In this document: positions 14,975 to 22,614 of the stretch, piece by piece | How positions within the stretch are numbered: position 1 is the stretch's first letter | Layout: each line of letters opens with the position of its first letter | Assembly: GCA_016649785.1 (NCBI GenBank) | Contig: JAENXB010000012.1 | Location: forward strand, 1 to 23,159 | Reading direction: 5' to 3' | DNA length: 23,159 nucleotides | Source: Flavobacteriaceae bacterium | Lineage (GTDB): Bacteria > Bacteroidota > Bacteroidia > Flavobacteriales > Flavobacteriaceae | Notes under the pieces: model-generated | The model's input: only the letters and a program-made list of their open reading frames with translations | What the model was told of the DNA's origin: nothing | Database searches by the model: none | Translations under genes and position numbers: made by a program

Positions 14975-15487
14975 ATGCAAGCAAAAACACCCAAAGATTC
15001 CCGTACCATCCTTACCGATCTGGTTTTACCAAGTGAAACCAATCCTTTGAACAATCTATTTGGAGGCGAATTATTGGCCAGAATGGATCGCGCTGCCAGT
15101 ATTGCTGCCAGACGACACAGCCGCAGAATTGTTGTAACCGCTTCTGTAAACCACGTAGCGTTTAATAAAGCTATTCCGCTGGGCAGCGTGGTAACTGTAG
15201 AAGCTGTGGTTTCACGGGCTTTTAAAACCTCCATGGAAATTTTTATTGATGTTTGGGTCGAAGACAGGGAAAGTGGGATGAAAAGTAAAGCCAATGAAGC
15301 CATTTACACTTTTGTGGCAGTAGACGAAACCGGAATTCCTGTTGCCGTTCCTGCCCTGGAACCGGAAACAAAGCTTGAAAAAGACCGTTTTATTGCCGCC
15401 TTACGAAGAAAACAATTGAGTTTGGTCCTGGCAGGAAAAATGAAACCAAAAGATGCGACCGAGCTTAAAGCCTTGTTTTTAGATTAA
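14975..15487 (+). CDS. Acyl-CoA thioesterase, hotdog fold (YciA-like)
   Basis: The 170-residue protein hydrolyses acyl-CoA thioesters in the cytoplasm. It shows the single-hotdog pattern of the YciA/BFIT group: SETNPLNNLFGGELLARMDR with the conserved Asn, Gly-Gly and Asp of the active-site helix, then VTASVNHVAFNKAIPLGSVV and a strand NEAIYTFVAVDETG. A C-terminal charged helix follows (KDRFIAALRRKQLSLVLAGK). Substrate range is not predictable. The ATG lies 5 bases after a strong -7 box. An imperfect hairpin with T-run ends the transcript just before the convergent EnvC gene. Confidence 0.92.
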   Translation: MQAKTPKDSRTILTDLVLPSETNPLNNLFGGELLARMDRAASIAARRHSRRIVVTASVNHVAFNKAIPLGSVVTVEAVVSRAFKTSMEIFIDVWVEDRESGMKSKANEAIYTFVAVDETGIPVAVPALEPETKLEKDRFIAALRRKQLSLVLAGKMKPKDATELKALFLD

Positions 15488-15538
15488 AACCAATCCTTTA
15501 TTATTTAAGCCTCTCATTAGTACCCGGTAATTTATTGA

Positions 15539-15577
15539 TAAATCCACTTTGAAAAGTGTTGATTTACCAAATTTTTT
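15539..15577 (+). terminator. Terminator between thioesterase and EnvC genes
   Basis: TAAATC-CACTTT, loop GA, AAAGTG-(TT)-GATTTA forms a 12-base-pair hairpin with a two-base bulge, followed closely by a six-T run that overlaps the EnvC stop codon. It suits termination of the plus-strand transcript; termination from the other side is less clear. Confidence 0.6.
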
Positions 15578-16799
15578 ACATTCTCAGGATCCAATCGGCG
15601 GGATCCATTTTATCGGTGTTTTTATAGATCAAAAAGTGAAGGGTGGTTTTCCCGGTGCTAGTGCTGGTGGCTATTTCTCCTAAATCCTGACCCAAAGAAA
15701 CTGTATCTCCTTTGGTCACAAATACCTTTGAAAGGTTGTTGTAAATGGTGATATAATCTCCGTGCCTTACCATAACCGCCTTATTCGCGCCTTTTACGGC
15801 TTGCACTTCGCTTACCGTTCCTCCAAAAATAGCTCGTGCTTTTCCTCCTTTATCGGTATCTATTCTCACCCCATTGCTGTTAATGGTGGTAGATTTTACA
15901 ATTGGGTGCGGTTGGGTCCCAAATCGCATGGTTACCACGCCCGAGCGTACGGGCCACGGAAGTTTCCCCTTATTGCTCGCAAAATTTGCGGCAAGAGCTT
16001 TCGCTTCCGGGGTTAATTCAAATGTATTTCGGGAAGTGGAACCGCTTTCTTTGTTAGCCGCAGCGATAGAAGCCCTAATAATTTCATCAATTTGCCTGTC
16101 AATGGCATCTATCTCCTGTTGTTTTTTTCTGATTTGAGAAGCAAACTGGCCTTCCTTTTGCCGGATGCTTTTGATCAATACTTGTTGGGACTGACTGTTT
16201 TTTCCGAGTTGCGCCCTGGTTTCCCTGTTTTCGGCTATTAATTTATCCTTCTCCTTCTTCTGCTTTAATAAGTTGGTGTTGAATACCTGTAATTCCTGCG
16301 TACCTTGTTTTATCTCCTCTCCCTGCTTCTTTCTGTAATTTGCGTACTGTTTCATATATTGAAGCCGTTTATAGGCCTGCAAAAAGCTTTCTGAGGATAA
16401 CAAGAACATTATCCTGCTCTGTTGGGATTTGCTCTTATAGGATTTCTCGATCATCTGCCCGTAATCTTCCTTGAGTTTTACCAATTCCTTACGAAGTTGC
16501 TGAATTTTGTTGGTATTGGAGTTGATATCCCGGGTTAGCAAATTAGCTTGCTGATTGGTCACTTTGATCAACTTTTCAGTTGCGCGAATTTGTCTGTCAA
16601 GATCTTCCACCTCGGTAAGCACCGATTTTTCTCTTAATTTATTCGAACTTCTTAAGCTGTTGATCTTCTGGATCTCTTCCCTGAGTTCAAGGCGCCGTTC
16701 CTCAAGATCTTCCTTAGTGTTTTGGGATTGCACGGTCAGTCCTCCAAAAAAAAGGAAGCTTAACAAAACTAATTGAAGTGTAGGGTTTAGAATTCTCAT
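15576..16799 (-). CDS. envC: EnvC-like murein hydrolase activator (degenerate LytM/M23 domain)
   Basis: EnvC-type proteins activate periplasmic N-acetylmuramoyl-L-alanine amidases during daughter-cell separation. The 407-residue product has a signal peptide (about 1-25), a long coiled coil (about 27-240, rich in Glu/Lys/Gln) and a C-terminal LytM domain (about 280-405). Zinc-binding residues of active M23 peptidases are partly lost: the expected HxxxD reads NGVRID with Asn for His, and the HxH motif reads TLHF with only the second His. This supports a non-enzymatic activator. The start overlaps the DUF4292 stop by one base (TAATG). The amidase partner is not in the window. Confidence 0.9.
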   Translation of the reverse strand: MRILNPTLQLVLLSFLFFGGLTVQSQNTKEDLEERRLELREEIQKINSLRSSNKLREKSVLTEVEDLDRQIRATEKLIKVTNQQANLLTRDINSNTNKIQQLRKELVKLKEDYGQMIEKSYKSKSQQSRIMFLLSSESFLQAYKRLQYMKQYANYRKKQGEEIKQGTQELQVFNTNLLKQKKEKDKLIAENRETRAQLGKNSQSQQVLIKSIRQKEGQFASQIRKKQQEIDAIDRQIDEIIRASIAAANKESGSTSRNTFELTPEAKALAANFASNKGKLPWPVRSGVVTMRFGTQPHPIVKSTTINSNGVRIDTDKGGKARAIFGGTVSEVQAVKGANKAVMVRHGDYITIYNNLSKVFVTKGDTVSLGQDLGEIATSTSTGKTTLHFLIYKNTDKMDPADWILRM

Positions 16800-17566
16800 T
16801 ATTCTATCACAATTTCATCATATCCTGCAGGGATTTCAAAAGGAAAACTCACCGGATCATCAAAGCTTACTGAACGATATGAAATATCTATTTGAGTGCT
16901 TTTAGTGGTTTCATTGGCAATAATTTTTATGTCTTCTGGAAAAAGTTGATTTTCTACACTCTGATATTTTGAATAAGTAACGGTAACATTCCTGTTTTCT
17001 TTTTCCTGTGAAAATTGTTCCGCTATTGCTTTAAAAGTTTTTGAATCCATTAGAATTATTTTTTTTATAATATCCAGTTCTAATGAAGGAACCAATTGAT
17101 ACCCGCGGGCAGACTCGGTTAATTTATATCGCTGCTCTCTCAGATCATAAATACTTTGGCCAATGAGCAAATTTTGAAGTTTTTGATAATCCAGCGGAGT
17201 TCCCAGCCATTTACTGAGCAGGCTGAAATCGCCATCAAAATAGGTTTTGCCTATTTTTTCGTAATAACTTACCCTGTTTTTGGTAATGAGTGCCTTCGCC
17301 AATGGAATTCCCAATATTTGCGCGCTCATCCAAATAGCACTGTCCTTCTGCATCCTGAAACTTACCGTAACCGATTGTGAACGGTCCTGATCCTGATATT
17401 TTAAACGTATCCGACTATTTATTGTTTTAAAACGGGGTTCATTATTGTAATGCATGGCAACAACCCTGGCAGTTGCAAGATCTTCAATTTCCAGGCTTTT
17501 CTTTTTACTTCCGCAGGAAGCGAGAAGAATGCAAATACTTATAATTGTGAATGCTTTTTTATACAT
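16799..17566 (-). CDS. DUF4292 lipoprotein, possibly LolB-like
   Basis: The 255-residue lipoprotein has a signal peptide ending LLASC (lipidated Cys18), then GSKKK. The mature part reads as an incomplete beta-barrel pattern: INSRIRLKYQDQDRSQSVTV, MQKDSAIWMSAQILGIPLAK, YYEKIGKTYFDGDFSLL, then LLIGQSIYD and further strands. The family matches DUF4292 from memory. The order of elements (basic strand, KDSxIW strand, LGxPLAKALI helix) is reminiscent of LolA/LolB lipoprotein carriers, which is a hypothesis only. It starts immediately after the TPR gene stop (no gap) and overlaps envC by one base, forming a tight operon. Confidence 0.82.
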   Translation of the reverse strand: MYKKAFTIISICILLASCGSKKKSLEIEDLATARVVAMHYNNEPRFKTINSRIRLKYQDQDRSQSVTVSFRMQKDSAIWMSAQILGIPLAKALITKNRVSYYEKIGKTYFDGDFSLLSKWLGTPLDYQKLQNLLIGQSIYDLREQRYKLTESARGYQLVPSLELDIIKKIILMDSKTFKAIAEQFSQEKENRNVTVTYSKYQSVENQLFPEDIKIIANETTKSTQIDISYRSVSFDDPVSFPFEIPAGYDEIVIE

Positions 17567-18943
17567 TTAATTGGCTGCTTTTTTTAGTTGATTGGCCATT
17601 TCGAGGAATTCCTGAGTTTTTTGGGCATTTCCTAATCCAGCATAAGCAATAGACAACTGCTCATAAAAATCAACTTTCATTATTTTGTTATCTATTACAT
17701 AATCCAGGCCAAATGTAAGAATTTCCTCCGCCTCCCGGAAAGCTTGCAGTTTATTTAAGGCCGCACCCCTTATCAAATATAGTATTGGCTGGACCGGAAA
17801 TATTTCTAACGCAGTTTTGCTCAATTTTAAAGCTTCCTCATATTTTGAGAGTTCCAATTGTAAAAGCAAGGTGTTTTGAAGCAACTCAAAATTATCCAAA
17901 TTTACGGCTATCCCTAATTCAAAATAAGTTAGAGCCTTCTGCTTATCATTGTTGATAAGATAAAATTCACCCAGTTTTTGATAGATCTCTGGGCTGTTTT
18001 CTTTTTCTGAAAATAGTTCGACAACCTGTTTTAACTCATTTTCATATGAAGGGTTATTATTTACAAAAATCAAAAAATCATTTAAAACCTTGATTTTAGA
18101 TTCGGGATCAATTTCTTCGGCTTCCAAAACAATTCTCATGGATTTTATGGCTTCGGCAGTATTATTGGCATCCAGATAAAATTTGTAAAGCGCCAGATGA
18201 ACCACTTTTGAAGTTGGAAAAGCCTGCCGCATTTGTTCCGAAATTTCAAAAGCTTCCTTTTCCATTCCCTCTTCACTATAAACCAAAATCAAACTAAGGT
18301 AATTGGTTTCGATATCAGGATTGGCAGAGATGGCCTCCTTCAAGGTTTCAATTTGTGCTGAAGTATTATTGGTTGTAGCGTAAACCTGAAGCCGCAAACT
18401 CTTCCTGAATTCATCAATTCCCATTTTGCTGTCCAGGTCGTCCAATAAGGCTAAAAGCTTATCAAACTGCTGAGATTTAAAATACAGATTTGCCAGGTTT
18501 TCATAATATTTGGAGTTGAAAGCAATCAGATCCTGAGCTGTTAAAATCGCCTGCTCAGTGTCGCCTTTAAAGTAATATGCCTCCATTAATGCAACCAATA
18601 CCCATTCCTTATTGGGCTGTAACCTGTTTGCTTTTTGCAGATTTGAAATAGCCAACTCAAAATTTTTCAGCAATTTATAATTTTTCCCAAGCTCAAAAAA
18701 GACCACGGCATTATTTGGCTGAAGTTTTTCACAAGCCTTGAGCTCGATAATTGCCTTTTCGTAATTCTCAATCGCTTTTTGTTTGAGAGCTTCAAAAAAA
18801 TGCTCCTGAAACGCATCGCTTGCCAGGGTATTATCAACTACATCAACATCCTGAACAGGAATTTCACCCTCCTGTGCATTTACTGCGGAAGAAGATGAAA
18901 TTCCAAAAAAAATCAGTTTAAATATGTAGCCTTTTATTTTCAC
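17567..18943 (-). CDS. Exported TPR-repeat protein
   Basis: The 458-residue product has a predicted signal peptide (cleavage after about AVNAQ, residue 24) and is otherwise built of tetratricopeptide repeats from about residue 40 to the end: examples are AIIELKACEKLQPNNAVVFF, LAISNLQKANRLQPNKEWVL and ALTYFELGIAVNLDNFELLQ. Such repeats scaffold protein complexes; no enzyme domain is present. The start codon is GTG at 18943, chosen because it gives a proper signal peptide. It ends directly against the DUF4292 start and precedes EnvC, so a role in cell-envelope assembly or division is likely by context. It lies 49 bases after the nucleotidyltransferase. Confidence 0.88.
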   Translation of the reverse strand: MKIKGYIFKLIFFGISSSSAVNAQEGEIPVQDVDVVDNTLASDAFQEHFFEALKQKAIENYEKAIIELKACEKLQPNNAVVFFELGKNYKLLKNFELAISNLQKANRLQPNKEWVLVALMEAYYFKGDTEQAILTAQDLIAFNSKYYENLANLYFKSQQFDKLLALLDDLDSKMGIDEFRKSLRLQVYATTNNTSAQIETLKEAISANPDIETNYLSLILVYSEEGMEKEAFEISEQMRQAFPTSKVVHLALYKFYLDANNTAEAIKSMRIVLEAEEIDPESKIKVLNDFLIFVNNNPSYENELKQVVELFSEKENSPEIYQKLGEFYLINNDKQKALTYFELGIAVNLDNFELLQNTLLLQLELSKYEEALKLSKTALEIFPVQPILYLIRGAALNKLQAFREAEEILTFGLDYVIDNKIMKVDFYEQLSIAYAGLGNAQKTQEFLEMANQLKKAAN

Positions 18944-18992
18944 TTTAAGATCTTAATTATTTCAAATACAGAATGATCCGGCAAAGCTTGGA

Positions 18993-20003
18993 TTATTCCA
19001 AAACCGAATAATCCCCAATGCTGATCTGAGTAAATTTTCCGTTGAATTTTGCAAAATTTCCGATCATAGCGTTTTCCAGATTGGCGTTTTTAATTTCAGT
19101 TTTAGTTTGGATAAGGCTGTTTTTAATAGTTGAATTTTCAATTTTTGTGCCGTTTCCAACTGAAACATTCGGGCCGATCTTTGAATTTATCAGGACCACG
19201 TTTTCCCCAATAAAGCAAGGTTCTGTAATTTCAGAATTTGTGATCTTTACTGAATCGGAAATCAGTTTTTCTCCATCCTTATGAAGAAAATTGAGCATTC
19301 TCCCATTGGTTTCCAAGGTGACGTCTTTATTGCCGCAATCCATCCATTCATCTACTTTTCCCGGTACAAAAATGTAACCCTTTTGTTTCATGGAATTAAT
19401 TCCATCGTTGATTTGATATTCGCCGCCACGGGTTATATTTTTATCCAAAACTTCTTGCAGCTCAGCTTTTAAAACAGAAACATCCTTAAAATAATAGATC
19501 CCGATGACCGCCAGATCTGACACAAATTCATTTGGTTTTTCAACCAGATCGGTAATTTGCTTTTTTTCATTGAGCTTAACAATGCCGTAGGCGCTGGGAT
19601 TTTCAACCTGCTTTACCCAAATCACGGCATCAGCTTCTTTATCCAACGCGAAATCGGCTTTAAAAAGCGTGTCTGCATAAGCGATCACCGCCGGTCCCTG
19701 AAGGGAATCCTTAGCGCACATTATTGCGTGGCCTGTTCCTAAGGGTTGATCCTGGTAATAAATACTCACCCTGGCTCCAAGGCTTTTGCCAATTCTTATT
19801 AAATCTGTCTCTACCTCCTTTCCAAAATCCCGACCAATGATAAAGGCGACTTCGTCAATTTTTTCGTCCAATACCTTTGCGATATCTTCCACCAGGCGGT
19901 GAACTATGGGTTTCCCGGCAATTGGAATTAAAGGTTTTGGAATGGTTAAAGTATGTGGACGAAGACGTGAGCCACGACCTGCCATTGGCACAATTATTTT
20001 CAT
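18993..20003 (-). CDS. Sugar-1-phosphate nucleotidyltransferase (RmlA/GlmU-like)
   Basis: The 336-residue enzyme would form an NDP-sugar from a sugar-1-phosphate and an NTP in the cytoplasm. The N-terminal pyrophosphorylase domain (about 1-235) has the nucleotide-binding MAGRGSRLRPHTLTIPKPLI, DQPLGTGHAI, AYADTLF, and EKPNEF. The C-terminus (about 245-336) is a left-handed beta-helix of hexapeptide-like repeats (ITNSEITEPCFIGENVVLIN, KIGPNVSVGNGTKIENSTIK). This resembles glucose-1-phosphate thymidylyltransferase-like proteins; the exact sugar and nucleotide are uncertain. It may feed lipopolysaccharide or cell-wall synthesis with the operon below. A decayed copy of its first 28 or so bases lies at 20177-20204, part of a rearrangement scar. 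Confidence 0.93.
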   Translation of the reverse strand: MKIIVPMAGRGSRLRPHTLTIPKPLIPIAGKPIVHRLVEDIAKVLDEKIDEVAFIIGRDFGKEVETDLIRIGKSLGARVSIYYQDQPLGTGHAIMCAKDSLQGPAVIAYADTLFKADFALDKEADAVIWVKQVENPSAYGIVKLNEKKQITDLVEKPNEFVSDLAVIGIYYFKDVSVLKAELQEVLDKNITRGGEYQINDGINSMKQKGYIFVPGKVDEWMDCGNKDVTLETNGRMLNFLHKDGEKLISDSVKITNSEITEPCFIGENVVLINSKIGPNVSVGNGTKIENSTIKNSLIQTKTEIKNANLENAMIGNFAKFNGKFTQISIGDYSVLE

Positions 20004-20118
20004 TTAAAATTAGTATTGAGTAGTTAGAATTGAGATGTGAGATTTTAGAAATATTGTTAATCTATTTCTTCTGCATCTTGTTTATCATATTCTCTCATAT
20101 TATTAGTTAATAAATTTA

Positions 20119-20176
20119 TTATTTTGTTCCGGTGCTGCCAAAGCCTTCGGCTTGTAGTTTCCTCAAAAATTTAGCC
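20119..20176 (-). pseudogene. Decayed 3' end of a second dUTPase gene
   Basis: Read on the minus strand, the end of this stretch encodes GFGSTGTK followed by TAA (20145-20119), matching the C-terminal motif of dUTPase; the intact dut ends GFGSTGVK. Just upstream, in a different frame, the bases give IFEETTSR, matching ILEETTRG of the intact protein. A few lost bases and a frameshift separate the two parts. No start or upstream gene body remains, so it is a relic. Confidence 0.75.
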
Positions 20177-20204
20177 TTTCAGCCATTAGGACAATTATTT
20201 CCAT
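20177..20204 (-). pseudogene. Decayed 5' end of a second nucleotidyltransferase gene
   Basis: On the minus strand this reads MEIIVLMAER before a stop, against MKIIVPMAGR at the start of the intact gene. Twenty of the first 23 bases (20182-20204) match those at 19981-20003. It lies directly next to the dUTPase relic, in an order that implies an earlier duplication or recombination. Confidence 0.75.
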
Positions 20205-20226
20205 TTTTTTATATAAATAGCCGTCA

Positions 20227-21843
20227 TTAAATCTTATTTCTACCTGAAAAAGTGATATTAGCTTTGCTGTGATATTCATTAGCTTTAAAGAACCGAAGTA
20301 GAAAATCTAAATCCTGTTCATAGTTTTTAGTAGGTTCTGAATTAAAAAAAGGCGATTTTTCTTTAAAATTTTCTACACAATACAACACCAATTCTTTAGA
20401 AAAATCTTTTGAAATTAACAAATTAAAAAAATCTTCATTGCTAAAAGGTTCTTCATAAAATGGGTTTTCTTTTACCGGAAATGCGTTGTTAACCCCAAAG
20501 GCAAATTCCAGGCCGGAAACCGGATTAAAAAAGACTAAAGCGTTTTTTTCATCTTCAGGGAATTCTAATATTTTTTCCTTTTCAACACAAAAATCATCTT
20601 CCAAATCATCAAAAGGATCATTCTCCTTATTATTTAATTTCAAAGATGCATTAAAGTACTTATAATAATTGGTGACGAAATCATCAATTTCATTAGATTT
20701 TAAAAAAGCGATTTGGGAGCCATTATTATAATTAATAAAGGCGTTTTTGTGTAGTTCTAAGGCTTCTTTAACCTCCTGTCCCCTTTCTTTATGATCTATA
20801 AAGTTTACCACAGAGTGAGATTCTAAGGAGTTTTTTTCATTCAAAATTATTTCCTCATCATAATCTTGATGAAAACTAATTCCGGAAAACCACCATTCCC
20901 CTTTCCACTGCACCATCCCTATATATATCATTGTATCTTTTTTGTCAAGAAAAATATGCGCTTCAAATGAGGATTTTTTTAGTTCAAATTTTCTGCCGGA
21001 AGATATATGTTCAAGATAGATGGAGCTTTCATTTTTGCTCTTATAAAGAAATAACCCGGAAATCCTTGGGGATAAATTCTCGATTTCCGGAGTGAGGGGA
21101 TGCTCTTTTCCCAAAATCAAACTTGCCCATTCCTGAGCATGTAAACTCAATAATTTGGTAGTTGCTCTAAATAAAAATTTATCTCTATTTTCCCTGAGAT
21201 AATTTAGAAGAAACTCCTCATCATCTTTTTTTTCTTTAATTATATCCAATTCTAAATCTGTAAGGCTTAAAGCGGTATCTATATAGAATAAATAGGTTTT
21301 ATTGAATATTTTCTCCAAAAATTCTCGGATTTTGTAATAATCATCCGTTTCTGGATTTAAGGAATAGCAGGATTTTAGAACTTCATTTTCGGGAGCATAT
21401 TCATATTCCTCTTCCAAAACATCAGCAATAGAAGTCCCTATATCCAGTATAAATTCACTGTACGGACCAATAAAAGTATTTTGTTGTATTGTATTTATAA
21501 AATACCAAATTAAAAAGGCGACATCCTGAGGATTAACTTCGTTTTCAAAATAAATATCTGTATTAAAAAAAGGAAGCCTTTTCCCATAAAGCTCCGTGTG
21601 TTTCGCTGTAAAGGAATTCCAAACATTGGTTTCTGAAATAATATCTTCAAAATACGAAGTTAAGAAGCAGGACAACAGATTGATGTCATTTTCATCTAAA
21701 AATCGATATAATGTAAAAGTATTCCCATTATTAATGGCCCTTTTAACGCTGTTACTTAATTTTAGATAATATAAATCTGTTTTCGAATGTTTTTTATAGG
21801 GTTTTAATAATAACCAATCCTTAATGTATATTTTGCTCTTCAT
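20227..21843 (-). CDS. Hypothetical protein, DUF3843-like
   Basis: The 538-residue protein begins MKSKIYIKDWLLLKPYKKHS, with DLYYLKLSNSVKRAI shortly after; this opening resembles DUF3843, a Bacteroidota family of unknown function (recognised from memory, moderate certainty). It lacks a signal peptide and membrane segments, is acidic and rich in Asn, Glu, Phe and Tyr, and has a middle portion (about 255-330) that looks beta-rich (SGLFLYKSKNESSIYLEHIS, IYIGMVQWKGEWWFSGISF). No catalytic motif is evident. ATG 21843 is preferred over a TTG five codons upstream. The gene appears more AT-rich than neighbouring housekeeping genes. It splits what was probably an adjacent dut and nucleotidyltransferase pair, suggesting acquisition. 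Confidence 0.82.
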   Translation of the reverse strand: MKSKIYIKDWLLLKPYKKHSKTDLYYLKLSNSVKRAINNGNTFTLYRFLDENDINLLSCFLTSYFEDIISETNVWNSFTAKHTELYGKRLPFFNTDIYFENEVNPQDVAFLIWYFINTIQQNTFIGPYSEFILDIGTSIADVLEEEYEYAPENEVLKSCYSLNPETDDYYKIREFLEKIFNKTYLFYIDTALSLTDLELDIIKEKKDDEEFLLNYLRENRDKFLFRATTKLLSLHAQEWASLILGKEHPLTPEIENLSPRISGLFLYKSKNESSIYLEHISSGRKFELKKSSFEAHIFLDKKDTMIYIGMVQWKGEWWFSGISFHQDYDEEIILNEKNSLESHSVVNFIDHKERGQEVKEALELHKNAFINYNNGSQIAFLKSNEIDDFVTNYYKYFNASLKLNNKENDPFDDLEDDFCVEKEKILEFPEDEKNALVFFNPVSGLEFAFGVNNAFPVKENPFYEEPFSNEDFFNLLISKDFSKELVLYCVENFKEKSPFFNSEPTKNYEQDLDFLLRFFKANEYHSKANITFSGRNKI

Positions 21844-21888
21844 AGTTCCTTGTCCCAAAATTTATTGCTTTTTCTCTTGATTTTTCCT

Positions 21889-21972
21889 TTATTGATTTAC
21901 ATCATTCAGGTTTTGTATTTCTTCTGGTATATTTGAAAAAATTCTTTTGAAAAATGCAGAATTAAAAATCAT
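21889..21972 (-). CDS. Possible 27-residue ORF overlapping the dut stop
   Basis: An ATG overlapping the dut stop (ATGA) opens a frame of 27 codons beginning MIFNSAFFKRIFSNIPEEIQ. The coupling suits translation, but the peptide is not recognised and may be the truncated start of a lost gene. Its closeness to the nearby rearrangement scar fits that view. Confidence 0.25.
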   Translation of the reverse strand: MIFNSAFFKRIFSNIPEEIQNLNDVNQ

Positions 21973-22403
21973 TTTACTCCCGTACTTCCAAAACCGCCTT
22001 TTCCCCGTGTGGTTTCTTCCAAAATTTCCACTTCCTGCCAGGAAATATGTTCGTGTTTTGAAATCACCATTTGTGCAATGCGTTCTCCGTTTTCGATGGT
22101 AAAATCTTCGTTGGAGAGATTGACCAAAATTACGCCAATTTCGCCCCTGTAATCGGCATCTATGGTTCCGGGGGAATTCAGTACGGTTATTCCCTTCTTA
22201 ATCGCCAAACCGCTGCGTGGACGAACCTGTGCTTCATATCCCAATGGCAATTCAATAAACAAACCGGTTTTGACAATACAACGCCCCAAAGGTTTTAACG
22301 TAATGGCTTCAGAAATATTGGCTCTCAAGTCCATTCCCGCAGAAGCCTCTGTCTCGTAATGCGGCAGTTTATGAGAAGATTTGTTGATTATTTTAATTTG
22401 CAT
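21969..22403 (-). CDS. dut: dUTP diphosphatase (dUTPase)
   Basis: This trimeric enzyme hydrolyses dUTP to dUMP and pyrophosphate, keeping uracil out of DNA and supplying dUMP for thymidylate. The 144-residue length is standard. All five motifs are visible: AGMDLRA (I), RPRSGLA (II), GTIDADYRGE with the catalytic Asp region (III), NGERIAQMVI (IV) and the flexible C-terminal RGKGGFGSTG (V). ATG 22403 gives the usual MQIKIINKS opening. A relic of a second dUTPase end lies 1.8 kb downstream, so this copy may have replaced an earlier one. Confidence 0.97.
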   Translation of the reverse strand: MQIKIINKSSHKLPHYETEASAGMDLRANISEAITLKPLGRCIVKTGLFIELPLGYEAQVRPRSGLAIKKGITVLNSPGTIDADYRGEIGVILVNLSNEDFTIENGERIAQMVISKHEHISWQEVEILEETTRGKGGFGSTGVK

Positions 22404-22456
22404 TTTAATAAATTTTATGATGTATAAACGTGTTTTTATTTAAAAAGTCTAATCCC

Positions 22457-22464
22457 CAAAAATA
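22457..22464 (-). promoter_or_regulatory. Candidate -7 box of dut
   Basis: TATTTTTG on the minus strand lies 53 bases before the dut ATG. The bases just upstream (ATTCGTGCATTAGTGGC) show no good -33 TTG. Weak call. Confidence 0.35.
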
Positions 22465-22614
22465 GCCACTAATGCACGAATAATAAATTATTGTAACCCT
22501 TTTAGGCATTTTTTTGTCCTTGCTGCTCCTTACCGCCAAAGGCTGGATTGTTGTTCCTTATTTAGCAATTCAGTATTGAAATTATTAATAAATGTTCTTT
22601 GTTAACTTTCATAT

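Noticed and set aside
20057..20098. A 13-codon minus-strand ORF (MREYDKQDAEEID) just upstream of the nucleotidyltransferase.
   Set aside because: Too short and AT-rich, with no signals; expected by chance.
22460..22490. The sequence GCCACTAATGCACGAAT upstream of dut as a regulatory element.
   Set aside because: It feels like a recurring intergenic motif in Bacteroidota, but only one copy is present here and no function can be supported.
22502..22556. Minus-strand fragment reading NPAFGGKEQQGQKNA before a stop, upstream of dut, as a gene relic.
   Set aside because: No recognisable family and preceded closely by another stop; the GCC-AAA-GGC part resembles a degenerate hairpin common in intergenic DNA.
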